Positions 1 to 7,963 of a stretch of 34,341 nucleotides of DNA are shown here, piece after piece. Under the pieces are notes generated by a model, which searched no databases, had not been told where the DNA came from, and saw nothing but the letters and a program-made list of their open reading frames with translations. The translations under genes were made by a program, and so were the position numbers. The stretch spans positions 1 through 34,341 of the forward strand of contig VEPJ01000099.1 of assembly GCA_012026925.1 (NCBI GenBank), given 5' to 3'. This DNA is from Gammaproteobacteria bacterium (GTDB lineage Bacteria; Pseudomonadota; Gammaproteobacteria; Steroidobacterales; Steroidobacteraceae). Each line of letters begins with the position of its first letter. The first letter of the stretch is position 1.

Positions 1-417
1 GCCTCTGACCCGCGTCTGGATGGCCCCCCCGCCGCGCACCAGGGCGTCGAAGGCGCCGAAGATGGTCCGGCATCGGCCGCCGACGGCCAGCAGCGACGCG
101 AGCGACGCGGGCATGACGGCCGTCGCACTCGCCAGCGTATTGTCCTTGCCGACGAGGAAGCAGATCTCCTGAGTCAGGTTCGGCGGGTTCAGCTTGAGCA
201 GCGTCTGCTTGCTGGCGACGCAGTAGCGCGGATGTCCCTTGTCGTCCTGGTCCCACTTGCCACCGGGGTATTTCGCCTCGATCGTGCCCTTCGTCGCGTT
301 CCAGGGCACACCGAAGGCACCTGCACCGAACTGGTCCGCCACGGCGCCCGCGTTGGCCAGGCCGGAGGTCATGAGGGTGGCGGCGCCAACGGACGCCAGG
401 ATCACGGTTCGACGCAT
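1..417 (-). CDS. Secreted protein of unknown function, C-terminus cut by window edge
   Basis: The gene starts at an ATG (417 downwards) and stays open for 139 codons to the window edge, so its C-terminus is missing. Residues 1-23 look like a Sec signal peptide: two arginines, a hydrophobic core, then a plausible cleavage after Ala-Asn-Ala. The mature part begins with a Gly/Ala-rich stretch, then FGVPWN (35-40) and YPGGKW (50-55), and has cysteines at 66, 86 and 116. A GGAG ribosome-binding site lies about eight bases upstream. It is on the same strand as the mocA-like gene, 44 bases downstream of it, so the two may be co-transcribed. I do not recognise the family. Periplasmic or extracellular location is inferred from the signal peptide only. 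Confidence 0.7.
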   Translation of the reverse strand, partial: MRRTVILASVGAATLMTSGLANAGAVADQFGAGAFGVPWNATKGTIEAKYPGGKWDQDDKGHPRYCVASKQTLLKLNPPNLTQEICFLVGKDNTLASATAVMPASLASLLAVGGRCRTIFGAFDALVRGGGAIQTRVRG

Positions 418-461
418 GCGCAGGTCTCCAGGATTCGGTTGGAGCCGGATGATAGATGGGC

Positions 462-1076
462 TCAGGGTTCCGCGCGACTGGACGCCGTCTCGATTTCGAG
501 CAGATCCTCGGGCGTGTTGAGGTCGATCGCGGCGTTCGGCATGGGGATGCGCACGACCTGGTCGATATTGCGCCGGATGACGAGGCGCGGGTCGCGGTCG
601 CCGCGCAGGGCCAGCAAGTCGGGGAACGCCCAGCGCGGAAAGATGGCCGGCAGCCCGGGCGAGCCGCCATGGAGGGCCGCGGCGATCAGGACCGGATGCC
701 TCCGCCACGCCGCGAACAGGCGCTTGAGGTCCTCGGCGGTGATCCCGACCTGGTCGGCGAGCACGAGCATCAGCCCCTCGCTGCCGGCGGGGACGGAGTG
801 GACCGCGGCGCGGATCGAGCTCGCGAGCCCTTCCTGCCAGTCCCGGTTGATCACGACCGAGACGGCCGACTGACGCAGCGCCGGCCCGATCTCCCGCGCA
901 TGGGCGCCGAGCACCACCGTCACGGAATGCCCAGCCACCAGGGCGGCGTTTGCGATGGCCTGGTGGAGTACGGGCGCGCCGGCGAGGCGTACCAGCTGTT
1001 TCGGGCTCCCGAATCGCGTCGAGGCCCCGGCGGCGAGGATCGCGGCGTGCAGTCCGGGGGAGTCGACGTCGTTCAT
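462..1076 (-). CDS. mocA: MocA-like molybdenum cofactor cytidylyltransferase / NTP transferase
   Basis: This 204-residue protein belongs to the MobA-like NTP transferase superfamily. Visible features are the nucleotide-binding start AAILAAGASTRFG (11-23) with KQL just after (26-28), the N-x-x-W-x-x-G motif typical of the MocA/CoxI branch (Asn77, Trp80, Gly83), and the metal-binding aspartate in LVLADQ (Asp108). MocA transfers CMP to molybdopterin to make the cytosine dinucleotide cofactor used by xanthine dehydrogenase-type enzymes; other members use different nucleotides, so substrate is inferred. No molybdoenzyme gene is visible here. It is transcribed divergently from the threonine operon, with 153 bases between the start codons. 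The length is normal for the family. Confidence 0.85.
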   Translation of the reverse strand: MNDVDSPGLHAAILAAGASTRFGSPKQLVRLAGAPVLHQAIANAALVAGHSVTVVLGAHAREIGPALRQSAVSVVINRDWQEGLASSIRAAVHSVPAGSEGLMLVLADQVGITAEDLKRLFAAWRRHPVLIAAALHGGSPGLPAIFPRWAFPDLLALRGDRDPRLVIRRNIDQVVRIPMPNAAIDLNTPEDLLEIETASSRAEP

Positions 1077-1087
1077 GAAGCGCTAGT

Positions 1088-1140
1088 TTGCCTGCCGCGC
1101 TGCAAGAAGATACAGTGACTTCGGCTGTAACCGAGGAGTC
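1088..1140 (+). promoter_or_regulatory. Candidate sigma-70 promoter and short hairpin ahead of thrA
   Basis: TTGCCT (1088-1093) and TACAGT (1111-1116) are separated by exactly 17 bases; each matches the sigma-70 consensus at four of six positions. Just downstream, 1117-1140 can fold: GACT pairs with AGTC and TCGG with CCGA around the loop CTGTAA, with a two-base bulge. This imperfect repeat lies at the expected transcription start and could be an operator or leader hairpin. No Thr/Ile-rich leader peptide of the E. coli thrL type is visible before thrA. The assignment rests on sequence pattern alone. Confidence 0.4.
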
Positions 1141-1229
1141 CCCCATCAGTCCGCACCCGGCTTGGCCCGTCGCCCACCCGCGACCGGTCGGCGTGCCTGC
1201 GTGGGCGGCCGGATGGGAGCTGATCGATC

Positions 1230-3704
1230 GTGGAAGCCTGGAAAGTCCATAAGTTCGGCGGGTCGAGCGTCGCGGACGCCGCCTGCATGCAGCGGGTCGC
1301 GCGAATCATCGAGGGCGACCCGGCCACTCGCAAGGCGGTCGTCCTGTCGGCCTGCCGTGGGGTCACGGACGCCCTGCTGAGCCTCATCTCGCTGGCCGAG
1401 CGCCAGGATCCGACCCTCGAGGACCGGATCCAGGAACTCCGGCAGCGCCACGTCGGGATCGCCCGCGAGCTGCTGACCGACGACCTGTACGACGAATTCG
1501 TCCTGCAGCTCGACCAGGATTGCCACGACATCACGGGCATTCTCCAGACCGTGCGGCTGGTCCGGTCGGCGTCCACGACGCTGCGCGACCTGATTTCCGG
1601 CTACGGCGAGCTGTGGTCCACGCGCATCTTCGAGCGCCTGCTGCGCCGGCGCGGCCTCTCGAGCGGCCGCGTGCAGTGGGTGGACGCGCGCAAGGTGCTG
1701 CTGGTCGAGTGGGGGCCGCTCGGGCCGGGCATCCGCTGGGACCAGTCGCGCGAGAACCTGCGCGGGCAGGTGGTGCCCGATTTCGTCGGCACGCTCGTCG
1801 TCACGGGCTTCATCGCGACCGACACCCAGGGACTGCAGACGACCCTCGGCCGCAACGGCAGCGACTTCTCGGCGTCGATCTTCGGCTCGCTGCTCGACGC
1901 GCGCGAGATCGTGATCTGGACGGACGTGGACGGCGTACTGAGCGCCGACCCGCGCCTCGTCCCCGAGGCCCAGGTGATCGACGCGCTCTCGTACAACGAG
2001 GCGATGGAACTCGCGTACTTCGGGGCCAAGGTGATCCACCCGCAGACGATGGCGCCCGCGGTGCACAAGCGGATCCCCATCTGGATCAAGAACACCTTCG
2101 CGCCGGAGAAGGCCGGTACCGTCATCCACGACAAGACCGCGCCCAGCCCGCTGGTGAAGGGCATCACGACGGTCGAGAAGATCGCGCTGCTCAACCTCGA
2201 GGGCGCCGGGATGATCGGCGTGCCGGGCACGGCGCACCGCCTGTTCGGCGCGCTGCGGGAAGAAGGGATCTCCGTGATCCTGATCTCGCAGGGCAGCTCG
2301 GAGCACTCGATCTGCTTCGCAGTACCCGAGGTCGAGGCGGAGCGCGCCGAACGGGTCGTGCGTCGTGCCTTCGACCCCGAGCTGCGCGAAGGGCAGATCC
2401 AGAGCATCGAGGTCAATCGCGGCTGCAGCATCCTGGCGGTCGTCGGCGACGGCATGGCCGGGGCGCACGGCGTTTCGGCCCAGGTCTTCAGCGCGCTCGG
2501 CAAGGCCAGCGTCAACGTCCGCGCGATCGCGCAGGGCGCGTCCGAGCGCAACATCTCGGTCGTGATCGACGGGCGCAGCAGTGCGCGCGCACTCCGGGCC
2601 GTGCACTCGAGCTTCTACCTGTCGGCCCACACGGTCTCGATCGGGCTGGTCGGCCCGGGCCTCGTAGGCAGCGCGCTGCTCGACCAGGTCGCCTCGCAGG
2701 TCGAGCGCCTGCGTCGTGACTTCAAGCTCGACCTGCGCGTGCGCGGCATCGCGGGCTCGAAGACGATGCGGCTGGTGCAGGGCGAGGTGGACCTGGAGCG
2801 CTGGCGCGAGGAGTACGCCGCGGGCGAGGGGCCGGTGGACCTCGAGCGTTTCGCGGATCACGTCCACGCGGACCAGATCCCGCACGCGGTCATCGTCGAC
2901 TGCAGCGCGGACGCCGAAGTCGCGACGCGGTACGCGCACTGGCTGTCCGAAGGCATCCACATCGTCACGCCGAACAAGAAGGCGAACAGCGCGAGCTACG
3001 ACTACTACGAGCGCCTGCGCGACGCGCGACGCGCGGCCGGTTCGCACTACCTCTACGAGGCGACGGTCGGCGCCGGCCTGCCGGTGATCCAGACGCTGCG
3101 CGACCTGCGCGAGACGGGCGACGAGATCCGCCGCATCGAGGGCATGTTCTCCGGCACGCTCGCGTACCTCTTCAACACCTGGGACGGGAGCCAGTCGTTC
3201 TCGTCGGTGGTGCGGCACGCAAAGTCGCTGGGCTACACCGAGCCCGACCCGCGCGACGATCTCTCCGGCATGGACGTCGCCCGCAAGCTGATCATTCTCG
3301 GGCGCGAGATGGGCCTCAGGCGCGAGCTCGCCGACGTCGAGGGCGAGAGCCTCGTCCCGGCGGCACTGCAGAAGTGCGGCATCGAGGACTTCCTCGAACG
3401 CCTGTCCGAGTTCGACGCACCGATGCTCGCCCGGCTGCAGGACGCGCGCGCGCGTGGCCAGGTATTGCGTTACGTCGGCTCGGTGGGTGCCGACGGCAAG
3501 GCAAAGGTCGGCGTCGTGGAACTCCCGGCCTCGCACCCGTTCGCGAACATCGCGCTCACGGACAACATCGTGCGCTTCCAGACGGCTCGCTACGACAAGA
3601 ACCCGCTGATCGTGCAGGGACCGGGGGCGGGGCCGGCCGTCACGGCGGCGGGCGTGTTCGCGGACCTGCTGAGGGTCTGCGCGTACCTGGGAGCCAAGTT
3701 GTGA
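1230..3704 (+). CDS. thrA: Bifunctional aspartokinase / homoserine dehydrogenase I
   Basis: This 824-residue fused enzyme matches the usual ThrA length of about 820. It phosphorylates aspartate and, with its C-terminal domain, reduces aspartate semialdehyde to homoserine. The kinase starts with KFGGSS (Lys8) and has GRNGSDFSAS near residue 210. ACT regulatory domains follow at roughly 315-465 (LEGAGMIGVPG, then CSILAVVGDGM). The dehydrogenase begins near 470 with the NAD(P) loop GLVGPGLVGS, then TPNKKA, YEATVGAGLP and the signature DVARKLIILGRE near 680-692. The start is a GTG preceded by GGGAG about ten bases upstream, giving the N-terminus next to KFGGSS. It opens the thr operon. Feedback inhibition by threonine through the ACT domains is expected from the family. 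Confidence 0.97.
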   Translation: MEAWKVHKFGGSSVADAACMQRVARIIEGDPATRKAVVLSACRGVTDALLSLISLAERQDPTLEDRIQELRQRHVGIARELLTDDLYDEFVLQLDQDCHDITGILQTVRLVRSASTTLRDLISGYGELWSTRIFERLLRRRGLSSGRVQWVDARKVLLVEWGPLGPGIRWDQSRENLRGQVVPDFVGTLVVTGFIATDTQGLQTTLGRNGSDFSASIFGSLLDAREIVIWTDVDGVLSADPRLVPEAQVIDALSYNEAMELAYFGAKVIHPQTMAPAVHKRIPIWIKNTFAPEKAGTVIHDKTAPSPLVKGITTVEKIALLNLEGAGMIGVPGTAHRLFGALREEGISVILISQGSSEHSICFAVPEVEAERAERVVRRAFDPELREGQIQSIEVNRGCSILAVVGDGMAGAHGVSAQVFSALGKASVNVRAIAQGASERNISVVIDGRSSARALRAVHSSFYLSAHTVSIGLVGPGLVGSALLDQVASQVERLRRDFKLDLRVRGIAGSKTMRLVQGEVDLERWREEYAAGEGPVDLERFADHVHADQIPHAVIVDCSADAEVATRYAHWLSEGIHIVTPNKKANSASYDYYERLRDARRAAGSHYLYEATVGAGLPVIQTLRDLRETGDEIRRIEGMFSGTLAYLFNTWDGSQSFSSVVRHAKSLGYTEPDPRDDLSGMDVARKLIILGREMGLRRELADVEGESLVPAALQKCGIEDFLERLSEFDAPMLARLQDARARGQVLRYVGSVGADGKAKVGVVELPASHPFANIALTDNIVRFQTARYDKNPLIVQGPGAGPAVTAAGVFADLLRVCAYLGAKL

Positions 3705-4642
3705 CGATGGTCCGCACGTCGGCCACCGCTTTCGCGCCGGCGAGCGTCGGAAACGTCGCGGTCGGCTTCGACATCCTGGGTCACACCGTGGCCGCGCTCG
3801 GCGACCGTGTGCGCGTGTCGCGGCGGACCGAGCCGGGCGTCGCGATCCGCGCCATCACCGGGGTCGTGAAGGACCTGCCGCTCGCTGCGGAGAAGAACAC
3901 CGCGGGCATGGCGGCTCTCGCGCTGCAGCGGGAGCTCGGGCTGCCGTTCGGCTTCGAGCTCGAGATCGAGAAGGGGATTCCGCTCGGCTCGGGGCTCGGC
4001 GGTTCTGCGGCGTCCGCGGTCGCAGCCGTGGTCGCGGCCGCGGCGCTCGTGGACCGGCCGCTCGATCGCACGCGTCTGCTCAAGTTCGCGATGCAGGGCG
4101 AGGCCGTGGCGAGCGGCTCGGTGCACGTGGACAACATCGCGCCGTCGCTGTTCGGCGGGCTCGTGCTCACCGTCGGGATCGACAACCCGCACGTCAAGCA
4201 GATTCCCGTGCCGGAGAGCGTGCGCTGCGTGCTCGTGCACCCGCACATGGTGCTCGCGACGCGCGAGGCCCGCGCCATCCTGCGCAGGACGGTCGAGCTG
4301 TCGGACGTCATCTGGCAGCAGGCGAACCTGGCCGGATTCCTTGCAGGCTGCTACACGTCGGACCTCGGACTGATCCGCGAGTCGCTGCTCGACGTCGTGA
4401 TCGAGCCGCAGCGCCAGGTGCTGATCCCGGGCTTCGTCGAGGTGAAGCAGGCGGCGCTCGCGGCCGGTGCGCTCGGCGGGTCAATCTCGGGCGCGGGTCC
4501 GACGGTCTTCGCGTGGGCCGAGTCCGATGACGCGGAGAACGTGCGCGCCGAGATGGTGGCGGCGTTCCGCAATCACGGTCTCGAAAGCGACAGCTGGGTC
4601 TCGGCGATCGACCGCGATGGCGCGCGGGTGGTGGACGGCTGA
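3701..4642 (+). CDS. thrB: Homoserine kinase
   Basis: This 313-residue GHMP-family kinase phosphorylates homoserine for threonine synthesis. The N-terminus (ATAFAPASVGNVAVGFD) and the glycine-rich ATP loop PLGSGLGGSAASAVAAV are characteristic, as is GGSISGAGPTVFA near the C-terminus. I chose the GTG at 3701: it overlaps the thrA stop as GTGA and has GGGAG seven bases upstream. An in-frame ATG at 3707 would remove two residues and is possible. The gene ends in TGATG, sharing one base with the thrC start, so translation of thrA, thrB and thrC is probably coupled. Confidence 0.95.
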   Translation: MTMVRTSATAFAPASVGNVAVGFDILGHTVAALGDRVRVSRRTEPGVAIRAITGVVKDLPLAAEKNTAGMAALALQRELGLPFGFELEIEKGIPLGSGLGGSAASAVAAVVAAAALVDRPLDRTRLLKFAMQGEAVASGSVHVDNIAPSLFGGLVLTVGIDNPHVKQIPVPESVRCVLVHPHMVLATREARAILRRTVELSDVIWQQANLAGFLAGCYTSDLGLIRESLLDVVIEPQRQVLIPGFVEVKQAALAAGALGGSISGAGPTVFAWAESDDAENVRAEMVAAFRNHGLESDSWVSAIDRDGARVVDG

Positions 4643-5946
4643 TGCAATTCCAGAGCACGCGCGACCCGTCCCACCGTCTCGGCCTCGGCGCCGCGATTGC
4701 GCGCGGCCTGGCGCCGGACGGCGGCCTGTACGTTCCGGACGCCTTGCCCCGCGCCGATGCGGGCACGCTCGCGCGCGAGTCGTCGTTGCCCGGGTTGGCC
4801 GCACGCCTGCTCGCGCCGTTTGCCGCGGGCGACGCAATGGCGGCGCTGCTGCCGGCCATTACGGCGGATGCCTTCTCGTTCCCGGCGCCGGTCGTCGAGG
4901 TGAAGGGTGGGGAGGGTCCGCTGTCCGTGCTGGAGCTCTTCCACGGCCCGACCGCAGCCTTCAAGGACTTCGGCGCGCGCTTCCTCGCGGCGACGCTGGA
5001 GCGCATCCCGCGCAGCGACCCGCGGCGGCTGACGATCCTGGTGGCCACGTCCGGGGATACCGGCGGCGCGGTGGCGGCCGCGTTCTACGACCGTCCATGG
5101 GCGGACGTCGTCGTGCTGTATCCGAAGGGCCTCGTCTCGGCCCGGCAGGAGAAGCAACTCGCCTGCTGGGGGCGCAACGTGCGGACCCTGTCGGTCCGGG
5201 GCACGTTCGACGACTGCCAGCGCATGGTCAAGGAAGCGTTCGTGGACCCCGCTCTGGGCCGGGACCTGCTGCTCTCCTCCGCGAACAGCATCAACGTCGG
5301 GCGCCTGCTCCCGCAGATGGTCTATTACGCCAAGGCGAGCCTGCAGCTCTGGCGCGTCGACGGTCGAGCGCCCAACTTCATCATCCCGACCGGCAACCTC
5401 GGCAACGCGCTCGCCTGCGTCTGGACGCGCGAGATGGGATTGCCGATCGGCGAGATCGTGCTCGCGAGCAACGCGAACGTGACCGTGCCCGAGTACCTCC
5501 GCACCGGCGAGTGGCGGCCGCGGCCGAGCGTGGCGACGCTGGCGTCGGCGATGGACGTAGGCAATCCGAGCAACATGGAGCGGCTGCGCTGGCTGTTCCC
5601 GGACGTCGGGCAGCTCCGCGGCCGGCTCACCGCGCAATCCGTGAGCGACGACGAGATCCGCGACACGATCCGGCGCGACTACTCGGCGCTCGGGCAGACG
5701 TGGTGTCCCCACACGGCGACGGCGGCGTGCGTCTACGGTCGGCTCGGCGCGCGAAGGGCAGATGAGCGGTGGGTGCTCGTGGCGACGGCGCATCCCGCGA
5801 AGTTCAACGACATCGTCGAGCCGCTGATCGGTGCCGATGTGCCGGTGCCGCGGGCACTGGCCGAGTTGCTGGCGCTGCCCTCCGTGCAGACCGAGATCGG
5901 CCCGACGCTGGAGGAGTTGCGCACCGTGCTGAGGGGGGGCGCGTGA
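4642..5946 (+). CDS. thrC: Threonine synthase
   Basis: This 434-residue PLP enzyme converts O-phosphohomoserine to threonine, the last step of the pathway. The cofactor lysine is Lys108 in FHGPTAAFKDFGARF. The following LVATSGDTGGAVAAAFY is the phosphate/substrate loop, and FIIPTGNLGNALA with DVGNPSNMERL is typical of the long, E. coli-like threonine synthases. The N-terminus MQFQSTR also fits the family (usual start MKxxSTR). It begins on the last base of thrB and ends in a GTGA overlap with the NERD-like gene, forming the third gene of the operon. Confidence 0.97.
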   Translation: MQFQSTRDPSHRLGLGAAIARGLAPDGGLYVPDALPRADAGTLARESSLPGLAARLLAPFAAGDAMAALLPAITADAFSFPAPVVEVKGGEGPLSVLELFHGPTAAFKDFGARFLAATLERIPRSDPRRLTILVATSGDTGGAVAAAFYDRPWADVVVLYPKGLVSARQEKQLACWGRNVRTLSVRGTFDDCQRMVKEAFVDPALGRDLLLSSANSINVGRLLPQMVYYAKASLQLWRVDGRAPNFIIPTGNLGNALACVWTREMGLPIGEIVLASNANVTVPEYLRTGEWRPRPSVATLASAMDVGNPSNMERLRWLFPDVGQLRGRLTAQSVSDDEIRDTIRRDYSALGQTWCPHTATAACVYGRLGARRADERWVLVATAHPAKFNDIVEPLIGADVPVPRALAELLALPSVQTEIGPTLEELRTVLRGGA

Positions 5947-6530
5947 GTTACTTCCTGGGCCTGCCGGTCTGGCTGTGGGTGATTTTCGGCCTCGGCGCGC
6001 TCGGGGCCGCCGTCTATTACGCGCGCGACCTGCTGCGGCAGCACCGCGCGCGCAAGGCGATCGATAACGTCGTCTCGTCGGTGGCGGGCGACGAACTGCG
6101 CAACGTGCTGCTGCCGACCGGCACCGGCGAGCAGGTGCACGTCAACTACCTGCTGCTGACGCAGCGCGGCCTGCTGGTGATCGATCTCTTCGACGTGCCG
6201 GGGATGATCTTCGCCGGCGAGAAGATGGAGCAGTGGTCGGTGTTCGGCCCCAAGCGCCATTTCACGTTCACGAACCCGCTGCCGATGCTGTATGACCGCG
6301 TGGCTGCAGTGCGCAACCTCGCCGGCGAAGTGCCGGTCGAGGCGCGCGTCGTGTTTTCCATGCGCGGCGAGTTTCCCAAGGGCCGCCCCGAGGTGGTCCT
6401 GAGGCTCGATGCCCTGCAGGACGAGTTCCCGGTGGTCGAACGCACGGCGAGCGGCGCGGCTGCTGCATTCGCGTCGGTCTGGGAGCAGGTCAAGGCTGCT
6501 GCGCAGCCGAATCCCCTCGCCCGGAAATAG
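5943..6530 (+). CDS. NERD-like membrane-anchored protein, catalytic motif apparently lost
   Basis: The protein has 195 residues, starting at a GTG that overlaps the thrC stop (GTGA). One membrane segment lies near residues 6-26 (LPVWLWVIFGLGALGAAVYY), so the rest is probably cytoplasmic. Residues 40-140 resemble the NERD (nuclease-related) fold: VNYLLLTQRGLLVIDLFDVPGMIF, a conserved Trp, then NPLPMLYDRVAAVRNLA. NERD proteins normally carry an acidic-x-Lys at the position that reads DLF here, so nuclease activity is doubtful. The role is unknown; coupling to thrC may be incidental. The stop codon forms part of a 12-base inverted repeat shared with the convergent peptidase gene. Confidence 0.75.
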   Translation: MSYFLGLPVWLWVIFGLGALGAAVYYARDLLRQHRARKAIDNVVSSVAGDELRNVLLPTGTGEQVHVNYLLLTQRGLLVIDLFDVPGMIFAGEKMEQWSVFGPKRHFTFTNPLPMLYDRVAAVRNLAGEVPVEARVVFSMRGEFPKGRPEVVLRLDALQDEFPVVERTASGAAAAFASVWEQVKAAAQPNPLARK

Positions 6531-6561
6531 GTGCCATTCACCGATTTCTCTATTTCCGGGC
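6519..6561. terminator. Shared inverted repeat at convergent gene ends, probable bidirectional terminator
   Basis: Arms 6519-6530 (GCCCGGAAATAG) and 6550-6561 (CTATTTCCGGGC) are perfect 12-base complements around a 19-base loop. Each arm contains the TAG stop of one gene, so both proteins end in Ala-Arg-Lys. Inside the loop, GGTG (6530-6533) and CACC (6539-6542) form a smaller hairpin followed by T-rich sequence on either strand. The symmetry suggests transcription stops here in both directions. The T-tracts are weak, so efficiency is uncertain. Confidence 0.5.
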
Positions 6562-7956
6562 ATGGTCGGCGAGGACGCGCGCGACGCAGCCCGTCACGCG
6601 CTTGGCGCACCCGATGTGCAGGAATTCGTTCGGGCCATGCGCGTTCGACTGCGGTCCGAGGACGCCGGTGATCAGGAACTGAGTGCCCGGGAAGCGCAGG
6701 CCGAGCATGCCCATGAACGGAATGCTGCCGCCCGTGCCCATGTACATGGCGTCGCGGCCGAAGAAGCTCCGCGACGCATCGTGCATAGAACGTTCCAGCC
6801 AGGGCGCCACGGCTGGTGCATTCCAGCCGCCCATTGCCGACTCGATTCCCACGGTGACCCTGGCGCCGTACGGCGGATCGCGCTCGAGCGACTGACGCAC
6901 GACCTCCGTCGCCTTCGCGGTGTCCATGGTCGGCGGCAGGCGGAACGACAGCTTGAGCGTCGTCTGCGGTCGCAGCACGTTGCCGGCGCTGCGGCATGCC
7001 GGAATACCATCCGCGCCGGTGACGCTCAGCGTCGGACGCCATGTGTTGTTCAGCAGGAGTTCGTAGGGGTCGTTCGACACCGGTCGCATGCCGGGCGGCA
7101 TCGGGAACTTCTCGAACACGTTGGTGCCGAGCACGTCGGCGGCAGCGCGGGCCTGGGCACGACGGTCCGCCGGGATCGCCACGTTCAGCTCCTCGACCAG
7201 GATCGCTCCCGAACCCGAGTCCTCGACGCGGTCGAGGATCTCGCGCAGCACGCGGAAGCTCGACGGAATCACGCCGCTCGCGGTGCCCGAGTGCACGCCC
7301 TCGGTGAGCACGTCCACGCGCAACGTCGCGATCAGGTTGCCGCGCAGCGAGGTGGTCGCCCAGAGCTGGTCGTAGTTGCCGCACTCGGCGTCGAGGCACA
7401 CCACCAGCGTCGGCGAGCCGATGCGATCGCCGAGGGCGGCGATGTGGTGCTCGAGGTCCGGACTGCCGCTTTCCTCGCTGGCCTCGATCAGGATGACGCA
7501 GCGCGCGTGGGGGACGCCCTGGTCGTGCAGGGCGCGGATCGCCGCCATCGATGCGAACAGCGCGTAGCCGTCGTCCGCGCCGCCGCGGCCGTAGAGCTTG
7601 CCGTCACGAAGGACCGGGGTCCACGGATCGAGGCCCTCGGACCAGCCGGTGAATTCCGGCTGCTTGTCGAGGTGGCCGTACATGAGCACGCAGTCGTCGA
7701 CCCGGCCCGGAACGTCCACCATCAGGACGGGAGTGCGACCGGGAATCCGCAGCACCTCGACCTTCGAGCCCGGCAAGGCGTGGGCTTCGGCCCAGCGGCG
7801 CATGAGCTGTACGGCCGCCTCCATGTGCCCGTGCGCCTCCCAGTCCGGGTCGAACGCGGGGGACTTGTTCGGGATACGCACGTACTCCATGAGCTCGGGC
7901 AGGATCGAGGCATCCCAGGAGCGTTCGATCGATTCGCGGGTCTTGTTCGTGTCCAT
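6550..7956 (-). CDS. M20 family dipeptidase / metallopeptidase
   Basis: This 468-residue zinc exopeptidase belongs to the M20 family (carnosine dipeptidase/CNDP-like branch) and is probably cytoplasmic. Visible ligands and catalytic residues are His95-x-Asp97 in MYGHLDKQP, the bridging Asp128 in GRGGADDGY, and Glu161-Glu162 in EASEESGS. The dimerisation (lid) domain follows at roughly 200-330, and SNAHGPNEFL near the C-terminus carries the last histidine. I start at ATG 7956 (MDTNKTRES). The frame stays open upstream to 8109, but that would overlap tatD and add a low-complexity arginine-rich tail. It lies seven bases after tatD on the same strand, so both are likely one transcript. Substrate is inferred as a dipeptide. 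Confidence 0.9.
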   Translation of the reverse strand: MDTNKTRESIERSWDASILPELMEYVRIPNKSPAFDPDWEAHGHMEAAVQLMRRWAEAHALPGSKVEVLRIPGRTPVLMVDVPGRVDDCVLMYGHLDKQPEFTGWSEGLDPWTPVLRDGKLYGRGGADDGYALFASMAAIRALHDQGVPHARCVILIEASEESGSPDLEHHIAALGDRIGSPTLVVCLDAECGNYDQLWATTSLRGNLIATLRVDVLTEGVHSGTASGVIPSSFRVLREILDRVEDSGSGAILVEELNVAIPADRRAQARAAADVLGTNVFEKFPMPPGMRPVSNDPYELLLNNTWRPTLSVTGADGIPACRSAGNVLRPQTTLKLSFRLPPTMDTAKATEVVRQSLERDPPYGARVTVGIESAMGGWNAPAVAPWLERSMHDASRSFFGRDAMYMGTGGSIPFMGMLGLRFPGTQFLITGVLGPQSNAHGPNEFLHIGCAKRVTGCVARVLADHARK

Positions 7957-7963
7957 TTGGCTT

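Noticed and set aside
1115-1250. Possible leader peptide before thrA starting at GTG 1115
   Set aside because: Few Thr or Ile codons, no attenuator structure, and the frame runs into thrA out of phase.
1146-3536. A 796-codon open frame on the minus strand opposite thrA
   Set aside because: It is an arginine/alanine/aspartate-rich shadow of a GC-rich gene with third-position bias; it has no recognisable domain, while the plus frame is an unmistakable ThrA.
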